Assembly (NCBI RefSeq): GCF_002727065.1
Contig: NZ_PDVP01000002.1
Coordinates: 310,001 to 374,000, forward strand
Direction: 5' to 3'
Length of the DNA: 64,000 bases
DNA from: Zhengella mangrovi
Lineage (GTDB): Bacteria; Pseudomonadota; Alphaproteobacteria; Rhizobiales; Rhizobiaceae
Part shown: one piece after another, positions 35,184-45,054 of the stretch
Layout of the letters: every line of letters begins with the position of its first letter
Numbering within the stretch: position 1 is the first letter of the stretch
Position numbers and translations under genes: made by a program
Notes under the pieces: generated by a model
The model's database searches: none
Seen by the model: only the letters and a program-made list of their open reading frames with translations
What the model was told of the DNA's origin: nothing

Positions 35184-36146
35184 ATGACCCACGATCCTGA
35201 CTTCCCCGTTTATCCGCACCGGCACCTGCTCGGCATTGCCGGGCTGACGCCGTTCGACATCGACCTGCTGCTGAACCGCGCCGAGCGGGCGGTGGCGCTG
35301 TCGCGCCAGACCGACAAGAAATCGTCGGTGCTGCGCGGGCGCACGCAGATCAACCTCTTCTTCGAGGCTTCGACCCGGACGCAATCGTCCTTCGAACTGG
35401 CCGGCAAGCGGCTCGGCGCCGACGTGATGAACATGTCGGTCGCGTCCTCGTCGGTGAAGAAGGGCGAGACGCTGATCGACACGGCGATGACGCTGAACGC
35501 CATGCGGCCGGACGCGCTGGTGGTGCGGCACGCATCTGCCGGCGCCGTCGCGCTTCTGGCCCAGAAGGTCGGCTGCGCGGTGGTCAATGCCGGCGACGGC
35601 GCGCATGAGCATCCCACCCAGGCCTTGCTCGACGCGCTGACGATCCGCCGTGCCAAGGGCACCATCGGCGGGCTGACCGTGGCGATCTGCGGCGACGTGC
35701 TGCATTCCCGCGTGGCCCGCTCCAACATCATCCTGCTCAACGCCATGGGCGCGCACGTGCGGGTCGTGGCGCCCTCGACGCTTCTGCCGTCCGGGATCGG
35801 AAAGATGGGGGTGACGCCGTTCCACTCGATGGCGGACGGGCTGAAGGACGCCGATGTCGTGATGATGCTGCGGCTGCAGCGCGAGCGCATGGCCGGCGCC
35901 TCGGTGCCGTCGGTGCGCGAGTACTTCCGCTATTTCGGCCTTGACGCGGCCAAGCTGAAACTGGCGAAGCCCGACGCGCTCGTCATGCACCCGGGCCCGA
36001 TGAACCGGGGCGTGGAAATCGCCTCGGAAGTCGCCGACGGGCCGCAGAGCATGATCCAGGAACAGGTGGAAATGGGCGTGGCGGTGCGCATGGGCGTGCT
36101 GGAAGCGCTGCTCGATCCGCGCAAGAACCCGGAGGCGGGCCGATGA
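35184..36146 (+). CDS. pyrB: Aspartate carbamoyltransferase, catalytic subunit
   Basis: Second step of UMP synthesis: carbamoyl phosphate plus aspartate to carbamoyl aspartate. The 320-residue protein has the carbamoyl-phosphate motif [19 protein letters not shown], the [11 protein letters not shown] helix and [17 protein letters not shown]. No pyrI is present, consistent with class A ATCase that works with a dihydroorotase-like partner; that partner (pyrC-like) overlaps the stop by ATGA. The predicted transcript start leaves almost no leader. Confidence 0.97.
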   Translation: MTHDPDFPVYPHRHLLGIAGLTPFDIDLLLNRAERAVALSRQTDKKSSVLRGRTQINLFFEASTRTQSSFELAGKRLGADVMNMSVASSSVKKGETLIDTAMTLNAMRPDALVVRHASAGAVALLAQKVGCAVVNAGDGAHEHPTQALLDALTIRRAKGTIGGLTVAICGDVLHSRVARSNIILLNAMGAHVRVVAPSTLLPSGIGKMGVTPFHSMADGLKDADVVMMLRLQRERMAGASVPSVREYFRYFGLDAAKLKLAKPDALVMHPGPMNRGVEIASEVADGPQSMIQEQVEMGVAVRMGVLEALLDPRKNPEAGR

Positions 36147-37435
36147 CCAGCGCAACCGTTCTTTCCGGCGCCCGGATCGTGGACCCGTCACGCGGGATGG
36201 ATGCCACCGGAACCGTCATCATCCGCGACGGGCGTATCGCTGCGGCCGGACCCGAGGCGCTGAACCAGGGCGTGCCCGAGGGCGCGTCCGTGATCGATTG
36301 CGCTGGCAAGACGGTGATCCCGGGCCTCGTCGATGGCCGGGTCTTCGTCGGCGAACCGGGCGGCGAACACCGCGAGACGATCGCCTCGGCCAGCCAGGCC
36401 GCGGCGGCCGGCGGCATCACCTCCATCGTCACCATGCCGGACACCGACCCGGTGATCGACGACGTCGCGCTGGTGGAATTCGTGCTGCGGACGGCGCGCG
36501 ACACGGCCAGCGTCCATGTCCATCCCGCCGCGGCCGTGACCAAGGGCCTGGCCGGCAAGGAAATGACCGAGATCGGCCTGCTCAGCGAAGCCGGCGCGGT
36601 GGCCTTCACGGAGGGGCGCCACACGCTGGCCTCGTCGCTGGTGATGCGCCGGGCGCTGACCTACGCGCGCGATTTCGGCGCCGTCATCCTGCACGAGACG
36701 CAGGACAAGGATCTCGCCTCGGCCGGCGTCATGAACGAGGGCCTGTTCGCTTCCTGGCTCGGGCTGCCGGGCATTCCGCGCGAGGCCGAGCTGATCCCGC
36801 TGGCACGCGACCTGATGCTGGCCCGCCTGACCGGCGGAGCCTACCATGCGGCCAAGATATCGACCAGCCTGTCGGCCGACGCCGTGCGCCTGGCCAAGAC
36901 CGAGGGCGTGAACGTCACGGCCGGGGTCTCGGTCAACCACCTGTCGCTCAACGAGAACGACATCGGCGAGTACCGGACGTTCTTCCGGCTCTCGCCGCCA
37001 CTGCGCGACGAAGACGACCGGCGGTCGATGATCGAGGCGGTGCGGGACGGCACGATCGACGTGGTCGTCTCATCCCACGACCCGCAGGACGTGGACACCA
37101 AGCGCCTGCCCTTCGCGGACGCCGAAATCGGCGCCGTCGGCCTGGAAACGATGCTGGCGGCCATGCTGCGTCACCACCACAACGGCGACCTGCCGCTGCT
37201 GCGAATCATCGAGGTGCTGTCGACCGCCCCGGCGAAGCTTTTCAAGCTGGAAGCGGGCAGCCTCCGGCCCGGCGCGGCGGCCGACCTCGCCATCGTCGAT
37301 CTTGACGAGCCATGGCTTGTGCGCGAGGCGGATCTGCGCTCCAAATCGAAGAACACCTGCTTCGAGGGGGCGCGCATGCAGGGACGGGTCCTGCAAACAA
37401 TGGTTGCAGGAAAGACGGTTTTCAAACAAGAATAG
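36143..37435 (+). CDS. Dihydroorotase-like PyrC' (probably non-catalytic partner of PyrB)
   Basis: 430-residue amidohydrolase-fold protein. In active dihydroorotases a D-x-H-x-H-L-R-E-P-G motif binds two metals; here the same place reads D64-G-R66-V-F68-V-G-E-P-G, so both histidines are gone, and the later Asp is Glu (AFTEGRH). His in ILHETQD and VNHLSLNE and Asp in SSHDPQD remain. In Pseudomonas such PyrC' proteins lack activity and stabilise the ATCase dodecamer; the ATGA overlap with pyrB supports that role. A true dihydroorotase would then be encoded elsewhere. Confidence 0.9.
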   Translation: MTSATVLSGARIVDPSRGMDATGTVIIRDGRIAAAGPEALNQGVPEGASVIDCAGKTVIPGLVDGRVFVGEPGGEHRETIASASQAAAAGGITSIVTMPDTDPVIDDVALVEFVLRTARDTASVHVHPAAAVTKGLAGKEMTEIGLLSEAGAVAFTEGRHTLASSLVMRRALTYARDFGAVILHETQDKDLASAGVMNEGLFASWLGLPGIPREAELIPLARDLMLARLTGGAYHAAKISTSLSADAVRLAKTEGVNVTAGVSVNHLSLNENDIGEYRTFFRLSPPLRDEDDRRSMIEAVRDGTIDVVVSSHDPQDVDTKRLPFADAEIGAVGLETMLAAMLRHHHNGDLPLLRIIEVLSTAPAKLFKLEAGSLRPGAAADLAIVDLDEPWLVREADLRSKSKNTCFEGARMQGRVLQTMVAGKTVFKQE

Positions 37436-37471
37436 GCTGCGGCCCCTGAAGCCGCACCGGAAGGGACGGAC

Positions 37472-38086
37472 ATGATCGGGCCATTCGACATCCAGGCAAA
37501 TGGCGCAGGGCTGCTGCTTGCGCTGGCGCTCGGCTACCTGAGCGGGTCGATCCCGTTCGGACTGATCCTGACGCGCATGGCCGGCCTTGGCGACGTCCGC
37601 TCCATCGGGTCGGGCAATATCGGCGCGACGAACGTGCTGCGCACCGGCAACAAGAAGCTCGCCGCGCTGACGCTGCTGGCCGACGCGCTCAAGGGCACGG
37701 TGCCGGTCCTGGTGGCCTCGCGGTTCGGGCAGGAATTCGGGCTGTTGGCCGGCTTCGGCGCCTTCCTCGGCCATCTCTACCCCGTCTGGCTGAAATTCAA
37801 GGGCGGCAAGGGCGTGGCCACCTATCTCGGCGTCCTGCTCGGGGCAAGCTGGCAGGGCCTGCTGGTCTTCGCGGCCACCTGGCTCGGCATGGCCTTCCTG
37901 TTCCGCTATTCCTCGCTTGCCGCGCTGACGGCCGCCGTCGTCGTGCCGGTCGCGCTGTGGCTGCTCGGCCAGACCGGGCCGGCCGTGCTGTTCGCGATCA
38001 TGAGCGCGATCGTCTACTTCAAGCATCGCCAGAACATCTCCCGGCTTCTCGCTGGCACGGAATCGAAAATCGGTTCGAAGGGCTGA
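37472..38086 (+). CDS. plsY: Glycerol-3-phosphate acyltransferase PlsY
   Basis: Inner-membrane acyl-phosphate:glycerol-3-phosphate acyltransferase, first step of phospholipid synthesis. The 204-residue protein has about five membrane segments and the three cytosolic motifs: [33 protein letters not shown], and [18 protein letters not shown]. The dprA ATG shares one base with the plsY stop (TGATG), so they are translationally coupled, an order conserved in rhizobia. Confidence 0.95.
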   Translation: MIGPFDIQANGAGLLLALALGYLSGSIPFGLILTRMAGLGDVRSIGSGNIGATNVLRTGNKKLAALTLLADALKGTVPVLVASRFGQEFGLLAGFGAFLGHLYPVWLKFKGGKGVATYLGVLLGASWQGLLVFAATWLGMAFLFRYSSLAALTAAVVVPVALWLLGQTGPAVLFAIMSAIVYFKHRQNISRLLAGTESKIGSKG

Positions 38087-39222
38087 TGGACAGCCGGGCC
38101 TCGCCATTGCGCCTGAGCGACCGCCAACGCCTGCAATGGCTGCGGCTGATCCGCACGGAGAATGTCGGGCCGGCCACGTTCCGCGACCTGATCAACCGCT
38201 ACGGATCGGCCAGCGCCGCGCTGGAGGCCCTGCCCGGCCTGGCCGCGCAAGGCGGCGCCAAGCGGCTGCCGCGCATCCCGCATGAAACGGAAATCGAACG
38301 GGAGATCGAGGCGGCGCAGAAGGCGGGCGTGACCTTCGCGGCCATTGGCGAAGCCTCCTACCCGGCCATGATGAAGACCATGCCAGCGCCACCGCCGCTG
38401 ATCAGCCTGCGCGGCGATCCGGCGGTCTTCCGGCTTCCCGCCATCGCCATCGTCGGTGCGCGCAATGCCTCGCTTTCCGGCGTCAAGATGGCGCGCGTCC
38501 TGGCCCGCGACCTGTCGATGAAGGGCCAGGCCGTGATCTCGGGCCTGGCGCGCGGGATCGACACGGCGGCCCACGAAGGCGCGCTCGACGGCGGGACGGT
38601 AGCCGTTCTCGCCGGGGGCCTCGCGCATCCCTACCCGCCGGAAAACATCCCGCTGATGGAGGCCATCGCGGCCAGCGGCGGCGCGGTCGTGTCGGAAATG
38701 CCCTTCGACTGGCAGCCCCGGGCGCAGGACTTCCCGCGCCGCAACCGGCTGATCGCCGGCCTTGCCATGGGCCTTGTCGTCGTGGAAGCGGCCAAGCGCT
38801 CCGGTTCGCTGATCTCCGCCCGACTGGCCGGCGAGATGGGGCGCGTGGTCTTCGCCGTCCCTGGTTCGCCGCTCGACCCGCGCGCAGGCGGATCGAACGG
38901 GCTGCTCAAGGATGGCGCCGTGCTGGTGACCGACGCCGAGGACATCCTGGCCCACCTGGCGCCCATGGCCGGCGGCCAGCGCGACCTCTTCGCCCCTCCC
39001 GACACGCTGGAAGAACAGGAAGACCTGATGCCGGCGCCGCCACCTGGAGACGACGGGCGAACCCGCGTCATCCAGGCTTTGGGCCCCACACCCGTCCACG
39101 TGGACGAGGTCATCCGCCACACCGGGCTGAAACCCGCCGAGGTGCAGCTTGTGCTTCTCGAACTCGACCTGGCGGGCCGGCTGGAACGCCATGCCGGCAA
39201 CCAGGTTTCGATCATCCTTTGA
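38086..39222 (+). CDS. dprA: DNA-processing protein DprA
   Basis: Loads RecA on incoming single-stranded DNA in transformation. The 378-residue protein has an N-terminal SAM-like helical region, the Rossmann core with IAIVGARNASLSGVKMAR, VISGLARGIDTAAHEGALDGGTVAVLAGG and DFPRRNRLIAGLAMGLVVVEAAKRSGSLISARLA, and a C-terminal winged-helix domain (DEVIRHTGLKPAEVQLVLLELDLAGRLERHAG). The start at 38086 is fixed by coupling to plsY. A palindromic tandem array begins about 105 bp after its stop. Confidence 0.95.
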   Translation: MDSRASPLRLSDRQRLQWLRLIRTENVGPATFRDLINRYGSASAALEALPGLAAQGGAKRLPRIPHETEIEREIEAAQKAGVTFAAIGEASYPAMMKTMPAPPPLISLRGDPAVFRLPAIAIVGARNASLSGVKMARVLARDLSMKGQAVISGLARGIDTAAHEGALDGGTVAVLAGGLAHPYPPENIPLMEAIAASGGAVVSEMPFDWQPRAQDFPRRNRLIAGLAMGLVVVEAAKRSGSLISARLAGEMGRVVFAVPGSPLDPRAGGSNGLLKDGAVLVTDAEDILAHLAPMAGGQRDLFAPPDTLEEQEDLMPAPPPGDDGRTRVIQALGPTPVHVDEVIRHTGLKPAEVQLVLLELDLAGRLERHAGNQVSIIL

Positions 39223-39324
39223 TGGTCCGGCTGGCCGCAAGACACGCCGCCGGACCCTCACCCTGTCCCCGTCCGGAGCCATACCGAACCTCGTCGAGGC
39301 GCCGCGATGCTCTCTCCTTGTTCC

Positions 39325-39640
39325 GGTGCGAAACCAGTGTCCACTTTCGCTGGACTTGCTCTTTCCTCCCGCAAGTCCGGACGCGAAACCGGTGTCCACT
39401 TTCGCTGGACTTGCTCTTTCCTCCCGCAAGTCCGGACGCGAAACCGGTGTCCACTTTCGCTGGACTTGCTCTTTCCTCCCGCAAGTCCGGACGCGAAACC
39501 GGTGTCCACTTTCGCTGGACTTGCTTTTCCCTCCCACAAGTCCGGACGCGAAACCGGTGTCCACTTTCGCTGGACTTGCTTTTCCCTCCCACAAGTCCGG
39601 ACGCGAAACCGGTGTCCACTTTCGCTGGACTTGCTTTATG
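39325..39640. repeat. Six-copy 55-bp palindromic tandem array
   Basis: The sequence CCACTTTCGCTGGACTTGCT recurs (last base variable) at 39341, 39396, 39451, 39506, 39561 and 39616, an exact 55-bp period. Each full unit holds a nested inverted repeat: outer GCAAGTCC/GGACTTGC and inner GCGAAA/TTTCGC. Linkers come in two types (CTTTCCTCCCGC after copies 1-3, TTTTCCCTCCCAC after copies 4-5); the first unit lacks the 5' outer arm. 55 is not a multiple of three and the array lies between dprA and a convergent small gene, so it is not coding. Confidence 0.95.
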
Positions 39641-39851
39641 CAGACCGGGCGGCCGGCCGCTCCCGGTCGTCGCCGACCTCGAGACGCCGCGGCCGCTTGC
39701 CCCGGATGATGTCGGAACATTCGATGTAGGCCATCTCGATGAGGTAGCCGAGCATGTCGCAACGCTCCGCCTGTGCCATCAGCCGCATCTGGCCGAGCAT
39801 GGCCTGGACGTAGTCGAGCGTGTCGGACCGGTCGTGAAGGTGCTGAGACAT
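39636..39851 (-). CDS. Small conserved protein upstream of topA, function unknown
   Basis: 71 residues from the ATG at 39851, with GGAAGGA 11 nt upstream on the minus strand. A helical core (DTLDYVQAMLGQMRLMAQAERCDMLGYLIEMAYIECSDIIRG) is followed by a basic tail. Similar short helical proteins with an AERCDMLxYLI pattern occur at this position in other rhizobia. The stop codon lies at the very edge of the tandem array, so array hairpins probably form the 3' end of its mRNA. Confidence 0.72.
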   Translation of the reverse strand: MSQHLHDRSDTLDYVQAMLGQMRLMAQAERCDMLGYLIEMAYIECSDIIRGKRPRRLEVGDDRERPAARSA

Positions 39852-39950
39852 GCATTCATTATCCTTCCGGGATCGACCGTGAGGCCGCCGTGCTGCGTTG
39901 TTTTCCGCCCGCGCCACCTGCCTGGCGCGAGAGAAATGATAATGCAACCT

Positions 39951-39979
39951 TTGATATTTTCAACCCCGATTGAATTAAT
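39951..39979 (+). promoter_or_regulatory. Putative topA promoter
   Basis: TTGATA, 17-bp spacer, ATTAAT, then an A/T-rich CTAAAAG. It predicts a start near 39986 and a leader of about 144 nt before topA. An imperfect inverted repeat, ATGCAACCTTT at 39942 and AAAAGTTGCAT at about 39982, brackets the element. Confidence 0.5.
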
Positions 39980-40129
39980 CTAAAAGTTGCATCGACAGGC
40001 AGGTGCCAAACGCTTTGTTCGGCCATCGGGCTTGACCTCGACGAAATGCGCAGCCATTTGACGACGCAGTTCCAACCTGCCACAAGGCAGGACTTCGAAC
40101 GCGGCCAACAGCAGTTTTCCGGGATTTTC

Positions 40130-42748
40130 ATGGACGTCGTGATTGTCGAATCGCCGGCCAAGGCGAAAACGATCAACAAGTATCTGGGCAAGAACTACAA
40201 GGTTCTGGCTTCCTTCGGCCATGTGCGGGACCTTCCGCCCAAGGACGGTTCGGTGCGCCCGGACGAGGACTTCTCCATGTCCTGGCAGGTGGACGGCGCG
40301 TCCTCCAAGCGGCTCACCGAGATCTCCAAGGCGGTCAAGGAAGCAGATTCGCTGTTCCTGGCAACCGACCCGGATCGCGAGGGCGAAGCGATCTCGTGGC
40401 ACGTGCTGGAAGTCCTGAAGCAGAAGAAGGCGATCAAGGACAAGCCGGTTCGCCGCGTGGTGTTCAACGCGATCACCAAGAACGCCGTGCTGGAAGCGAT
40501 GGCCAATCCGCGCGAGATCGACGCGCCGCTGGTCGAAGCCTACCTGGCCCGGCGCGCGCTCGACTACCTGGTCGGTTTCACGCTGTCGCCGGTTCTCTGG
40601 CGCAAGCTGCCCGGCGCCCGCTCGGCCGGACGCGTGCAATCGGTGGCGCTGCGCCTGGTCTGCGACCGCGAGGCGGAAATCGAGCGCTTCGTCCGCGAGG
40701 CCTACTGGCTGGTTGCCGGCACCTTCCTGACGCCGCGTGGCGATTCGTTTGCCGCACGCCTGATGACCTTCGACGGCCAGAAGGCGCAGAAGCTCGACAT
40801 CACCAGCGCCGAGCAGGCCGAGGCGATCCGCAAGGTCCTGGACGGCTCGTCCTTCAAGGTGGCCTCGGTCGAGGCGAAGCCCGCCAAGCGCAACCCTGCG
40901 CCGCCCTTCACGACGTCGACCCTGCAGCAGGCGGCCTCGTCGCGCATCGGCTTCGGCGCGACCCGCACCATGCAGGTCGCACAGCGGCTCTACGAGGGCA
41001 TCGACATCGGCGGCGAAACGGCCGGTCTCATCACCTACATGCGTACCGACGGCGTGCAGATGGCGCCTGAGGCGATCGCGGCGGCACGCGAGACCATCGG
41101 CAAGGAATTCGGCGCCAAGTACCTGCCGGAGAAGCCGCGCCATTATTCCACCAAGGCAAAGAACGCGCAGGAGGCCCACGAGGCCATCCGGCCGACGGAC
41201 TTCTCGCGGACGCCGGCCTCGGTGCGCTCGTTCCTCGACAATGACCAGTTCCGGCTCTACGAGATGATCTGGAAGCGGGCGATCGCCAGCCAGATGAATG
41301 CCGCCGAACTGGAGCGCACGACCGTGGAGATCATCGCTTCGGGCGGTGGCAAGACGGCCGAGCTGCGCGCCAACGGCCAGGTGGTCCGCTTCGACGGCTT
41401 CCTGGCGGCCTACACCGAAAGCCGCGACGAGGATTCGCAGGACGAGGAGGAAGGCCGCCTGCCGGAGATCAGGTCCGGCGAGACGGTCAACCGCGAGTCC
41501 ATTGACGTGACCGAACATTCGACGGAGCCGCCGCCGCGCTATTCGGAAGCCTCGCTGATCAAGAAGATGGAAGAGCTCGGCATCGGCCGCCCTTCCACCT
41601 ATGCCGCGACGCTGCAGACCCTGCAGGACCGCGACTACGTGACGATCGACAAGCGCCGGCTCATCCCCGGTTCCAAGGGACGGGTTGTCACCGCCTTCCT
41701 CGAAAACTTCTTCCGCCGCTACGTGGAATACGATTTCACGGCGGATCTGGAGGAAAAGCTCGACGAGATCTCCGACGGCAAGCTCGCCTGGCGCGATGTG
41801 CTGCGCGATTTCTGGCGCGATTTCACTGCCGCCGTGGACGAGACCAAGGAATTGCGCGTTTCCGACGTGCTGGAAGCGCTCAACGAGGAACTGGCCCCGC
41901 TGGCCTTCCCGGCCCGCGAGGACGGCTCGGACCCGCGCATCTGTCCGAAGTGCGGCACCGGCCAGCTTTCGCTGAAGCTCGGCAAGTACGGTGCCTTCGT
42001 CGGCTGCTCGAACTATCCGGAGTGCGGCTTCACGCGGCAGCTCGGCGAGACGGGCGAAGGCGGCGGCGACGGGGCAGGACTGGAAGACGGCAACAAGGTG
42101 CTCGGCAACGACCCCTACACCGGAGAGGAAATCACCCTGCGCTCGGGCCGCTTCGGCCCCTATGTCCAGCGCGGCGACGGCAAGGACGCCAAGCGGTCCA
42201 GCCTGCCGAAGGGCTGGCAGCCGGCCGACATGGACCATGAGAAAGCGCTGGCGCTGATCAACCTGCCGCGCGACGTCGGCGCACATCCGGAATCCGGCAA
42301 GATGATTTCCGCCGGTCTCGGCCGCTACGGTCCGTTCGTTCTGCACGACGGCACCTATGCCAACCTGGAGAGCATCGAGGACGTGTTTTCCATCGGGCTG
42401 AACCGGGCGGTCTCCGTGCTGGCGGAGAAGGCCGCCAAGGGCGGGCGCGGCCGCGGCAAGCCGGCGGCGCTCAAGGAACTGGGCGACCATCCCGACGGCG
42501 GACCCGTGACCGTTCGCGACGGACGCTACGGACCCTATGTGAACTGGGGCAAGGTGAACGCAACCCTGCCGAAGGACAAGGATCCGCAGTCGGTGACGAT
42601 GGACGAGGCGCTGGCGCTGATCGCCGAAAAGGCGGGCAAGTCGAGCGGCGCCAAAAAGGCGGCCGGCGGGCGCAAGACCGCTGCAAAGAAAACGACCACG
42701 AAGAAGACGGCGTCCAGGTCCAAGCCCGCCGCGAAGACGTCCGCCTGA
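40130..42748 (+). CDS. topA: DNA topoisomerase I
   Basis: Relaxes negative supercoils. The 872-residue protein starts MDVVIVESPAKAKTINKYLG (Toprim domain), has catalytic Tyr303 in GLITYMRTDG, the EAHEAIRPTDFSRTP block, one four-Cys zinc ribbon (CPKCGTGQLSLKLGKYGAFVGC..YPEC) and C-terminal Topo-C repeats (LRSGRFGPYVQRGDG type, several copies), ending in a Lys/Ala-rich tail. The ATG at 40130 is preferred over 40046, which adds 28 residues before the Toprim domain. rnr begins on the last base of its stop codon. Confidence 0.97.
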   Translation: MDVVIVESPAKAKTINKYLGKNYKVLASFGHVRDLPPKDGSVRPDEDFSMSWQVDGASSKRLTEISKAVKEADSLFLATDPDREGEAISWHVLEVLKQKKAIKDKPVRRVVFNAITKNAVLEAMANPREIDAPLVEAYLARRALDYLVGFTLSPVLWRKLPGARSAGRVQSVALRLVCDREAEIERFVREAYWLVAGTFLTPRGDSFAARLMTFDGQKAQKLDITSAEQAEAIRKVLDGSSFKVASVEAKPAKRNPAPPFTTSTLQQAASSRIGFGATRTMQVAQRLYEGIDIGGETAGLITYMRTDGVQMAPEAIAAARETIGKEFGAKYLPEKPRHYSTKAKNAQEAHEAIRPTDFSRTPASVRSFLDNDQFRLYEMIWKRAIASQMNAAELERTTVEIIASGGGKTAELRANGQVVRFDGFLAAYTESRDEDSQDEEEGRLPEIRSGETVNRESIDVTEHSTEPPPRYSEASLIKKMEELGIGRPSTYAATLQTLQDRDYVTIDKRRLIPGSKGRVVTAFLENFFRRYVEYDFTADLEEKLDEISDGKLAWRDVLRDFWRDFTAAVDETKELRVSDVLEALNEELAPLAFPAREDGSDPRICPKCGTGQLSLKLGKYGAFVGCSNYPECGFTRQLGETGEGGGDGAGLEDGNKVLGNDPYTGEEITLRSGRFGPYVQRGDGKDAKRSSLPKGWQPADMDHEKALALINLPRDVGAHPESGKMISAGLGRYGPFVLHDGTYANLESIEDVFSIGLNRAVSVLAEKAAKGGRGRGKPAALKELGDHPDGGPVTVRDGRYGPYVNWGKVNATLPKDKDPQSVTMDEALALIAEKAGKSSGAKKAAGGRKTAAKKTTTKKTASRSKPAAKTSA

Positions 42749-45054
42749 TGGCGCGCCGGCTTCCCGGCACCGGCAAATCGCGGGGCGACCGTCCGGCGCG
42801 CAACGACCACATGCCCTCCCGCGAAGAGATCCTTCGCTACATCGCGGAGAACCCGGATGCGGCCGGCAAGCGGGAACTCGCCAAGGCGTTCAACCTGAAG
42901 GGCGATGCGCGCGTCGAACTGAAGCAGATGTTGCGCGACCTGCAGGACGAAGGGCTGATCGAGAAACGGCGCAAGCGGCTGTCGCGGCCGGGCTCCCTGC
43001 CCCACGTGACCGTTCTGGACATCTTCGGACGCGACAGCGACGGCGGCCTGCTGGCCCGTCCCATGGAATGGGACGAGGCCGACAGCCCTGCCCCCGTGGT
43101 TTCGGTCCGGACCAGCCGCAATGCGCCGGGGCGCCAGCCGGGCGTCGGCGACCGGGTGCTGGCCAAGACATTTGCTTCCGACCGCGACGACGGGCCGGCC
43201 TATTCGGCGCGCGTCATGAAAGTGCTCGACAAGCGGCGCGACGCGGTGCTGGGCGTGCTGCGCGAGACGGCCGACGGCGGCCTGCGGATCGAACCGGTTG
43301 ACCGCAAGCAGGCCGAACTGGTGATCGAGACCGAAGACCGCGGCGACGCGAAGCCCGGCGACCTCGTCGAGGTTCAGCCCGGGCGAAGCCCGCGCCACGG
43401 CCTCGGGCGCGGCAAGGTGACGGCCGTCATCGGCTCGGTGACCTCCGAAAAGGCGATCTCGATGATCGCCATCCATGCCCATGAAATTCCCCACGTGTTC
43501 CCGCCCGAAGTTCTGGCGGAAGCGGAGGCGGCGGAGCCGGCCACGATGGCGGGACGCGAGGACTGGCGCGATCTCGACCTGGTGACCATCGACCCGGCCG
43601 ACGCCAAGGATCACGACGACGCCATCCATGCCGAGGCCGACCCGGACCCGGAGAACGCCGGCGGCCAGATCGTCACCGTCGCCATCGCCGATGTCGCGGC
43701 CTACGTGCGCTCCGGATCGGCGCTGGACCGGGAGGCGCTGAAGCGCGGCAATTCCGTCTACTTCCCCGACCGGGTCGTGCCGATGCTGCCGGAACGCATC
43801 TCCAACGACCTGTGCTCGCTGAAGGAGAACGTGGACCGGCCGGCACTGGCGGTTCGCATGGTCTTTTCGGCAAAGGGCCGGAAGCTGCGCCATTCGTTTC
43901 ACCGCATCATGATGCGCTCGTCGGCCCGGCTCGCCTACACCCAGGCCCAGGCCGCCATCGACGGCGCGCCGGACGAGAAGACCGGTCCGATCCTGGACAC
44001 GGTGCTGAAGCCGTTGTGGGACGCCTACCGCGTGCTTTCCAAGGGCCGGGCCAACCGCGAGCCGCTGGAACTGGACCTGCCGGAGCGCAAGATCCTGCTC
44101 AAGGACGACGGAACGGTGGACCGCGTCACGGTTCCCGACCGCCTCGACGCGCACAAGCTGGTCGAGGAATTCATGATCCAGGCCAATGTCTCGGCCGCCG
44201 AGACGCTGGAGACCAAAAGCCAGGCGCTGGTTTACCGCGTGCACGACATGCCGTCGCTGGCCAAACAGGAAGCGCTGCGCGAATTCCTGCGCACCGTCGG
44301 CCTGTCGCTGGCGCGCGGCGCGCAGTTGCGGCCGGCCCAGTTCAACACCATCCTCTCGGCCGTGGACGACACGGAAAACGAGGCGCTGGTCAACGAGGTG
44401 GTGCTGCGCAGCCAGAGCCAGGCGGTGTATTCGCCGGCCAACATCGGCCATTTCGGCCTCAACCTGCAGCGCTATGCGCATTTTACCTCGCCGATCCGCC
44501 GCTATGCCGACCTGATCGTGCATCGCGCGCTGATCCGGGCGCTGAAACTCGGGGCTGACGGGCTGACGCCCGACGAGGAAGCGCGCCTCGATGACACCTC
44601 GGCACTGATCTCGGGAACGGAGCGGCGCGCCATGGCGGCCGAACGGGAGACGGTCGACCGGCTGATCGCCTCGCATCTCGCCGACCAGGTCGGCCAGGTG
44701 TTCGACGGGCGCATCACCGGCGTGACCAAGGCCGGGCTTTTCGTGCAACTGCCGCAATTCGGCGCCGATGGCTTCATTCCCATCTCGACTTTGGGGCAAG
44801 AGTACTATCATTACGACGAGGCTGCGCATGCCGTGATCGGCGGTTCGAGCGGCGAAGGCTGGCGGCTGGGAGACAAGGTCGAGGTCGAACTGGTGGAAAT
44901 CGCGCCGATGGCTGGCTCCATCCTGATGGAAATGGCCAGTGACGCGCGGCCGCTGCCGGGAATGACACGTTCCTTTCACAAGGCCAAGGCAGGGTCGCGC
45001 AAGCGGCCGGGAGTCGCCAAGGGCCGCTCCGGTGGCAAGGGAAGAAGACGATGA
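42748..45054 (+). CDS. rnr: Ribonuclease R
   Basis: Processive 3'-5' exoribonuclease able to degrade structured RNA. The 768-residue protein has an N-terminal winged-helix (PSREEILRYIAENPDAAGKRELAKAF), cold-shock domains, the RNB catalytic domain with TIDPADAKDHDDAIHAE (metal-binding aspartates) and YFPDRVVPMLPERISNDLCSLKENVDR, FTSPIRRYADLIVHRALIRAL and a C-terminal S1 domain (VFDGRITGVTKAGLFVQLPQFGADGFI), ending in a basic tail. Start codon overlaps the topA stop (TGATG); DUF983 follows with an ATGA overlap. Confidence 0.97.
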   Translation: MARRLPGTGKSRGDRPARNDHMPSREEILRYIAENPDAAGKRELAKAFNLKGDARVELKQMLRDLQDEGLIEKRRKRLSRPGSLPHVTVLDIFGRDSDGGLLARPMEWDEADSPAPVVSVRTSRNAPGRQPGVGDRVLAKTFASDRDDGPAYSARVMKVLDKRRDAVLGVLRETADGGLRIEPVDRKQAELVIETEDRGDAKPGDLVEVQPGRSPRHGLGRGKVTAVIGSVTSEKAISMIAIHAHEIPHVFPPEVLAEAEAAEPATMAGREDWRDLDLVTIDPADAKDHDDAIHAEADPDPENAGGQIVTVAIADVAAYVRSGSALDREALKRGNSVYFPDRVVPMLPERISNDLCSLKENVDRPALAVRMVFSAKGRKLRHSFHRIMMRSSARLAYTQAQAAIDGAPDEKTGPILDTVLKPLWDAYRVLSKGRANREPLELDLPERKILLKDDGTVDRVTVPDRLDAHKLVEEFMIQANVSAAETLETKSQALVYRVHDMPSLAKQEALREFLRTVGLSLARGAQLRPAQFNTILSAVDDTENEALVNEVVLRSQSQAVYSPANIGHFGLNLQRYAHFTSPIRRYADLIVHRALIRALKLGADGLTPDEEARLDDTSALISGTERRAMAAERETVDRLIASHLADQVGQVFDGRITGVTKAGLFVQLPQFGADGFIPISTLGQEYYHYDEAAHAVIGGSSGEGWRLGDKVEVELVEIAPMAGSILMEMASDARPLPGMTRSFHKAKAGSRKRPGVAKGRSGGKGRRR

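Noticed and set aside
39325-39640. CRISPR array
   Set aside because: The period is exact but there are no unique spacers: the whole 55-bp unit is repeated, it is palindromic, and no cas genes are near.
39207-39983. Proteins with repeated peptides encoded by the tandem array
   Set aside because: A 55-bp unit shifts the frame each copy, so several frames stay open in parallel simply because the unit has few stops; no start signal or homology.
39980-44979. Long antisense frames (836 and 814 codons) opposite topA and rnr
   Set aside because: Same GC effect; the sense strand carries unmistakable topA and rnr motifs in unbroken frames.
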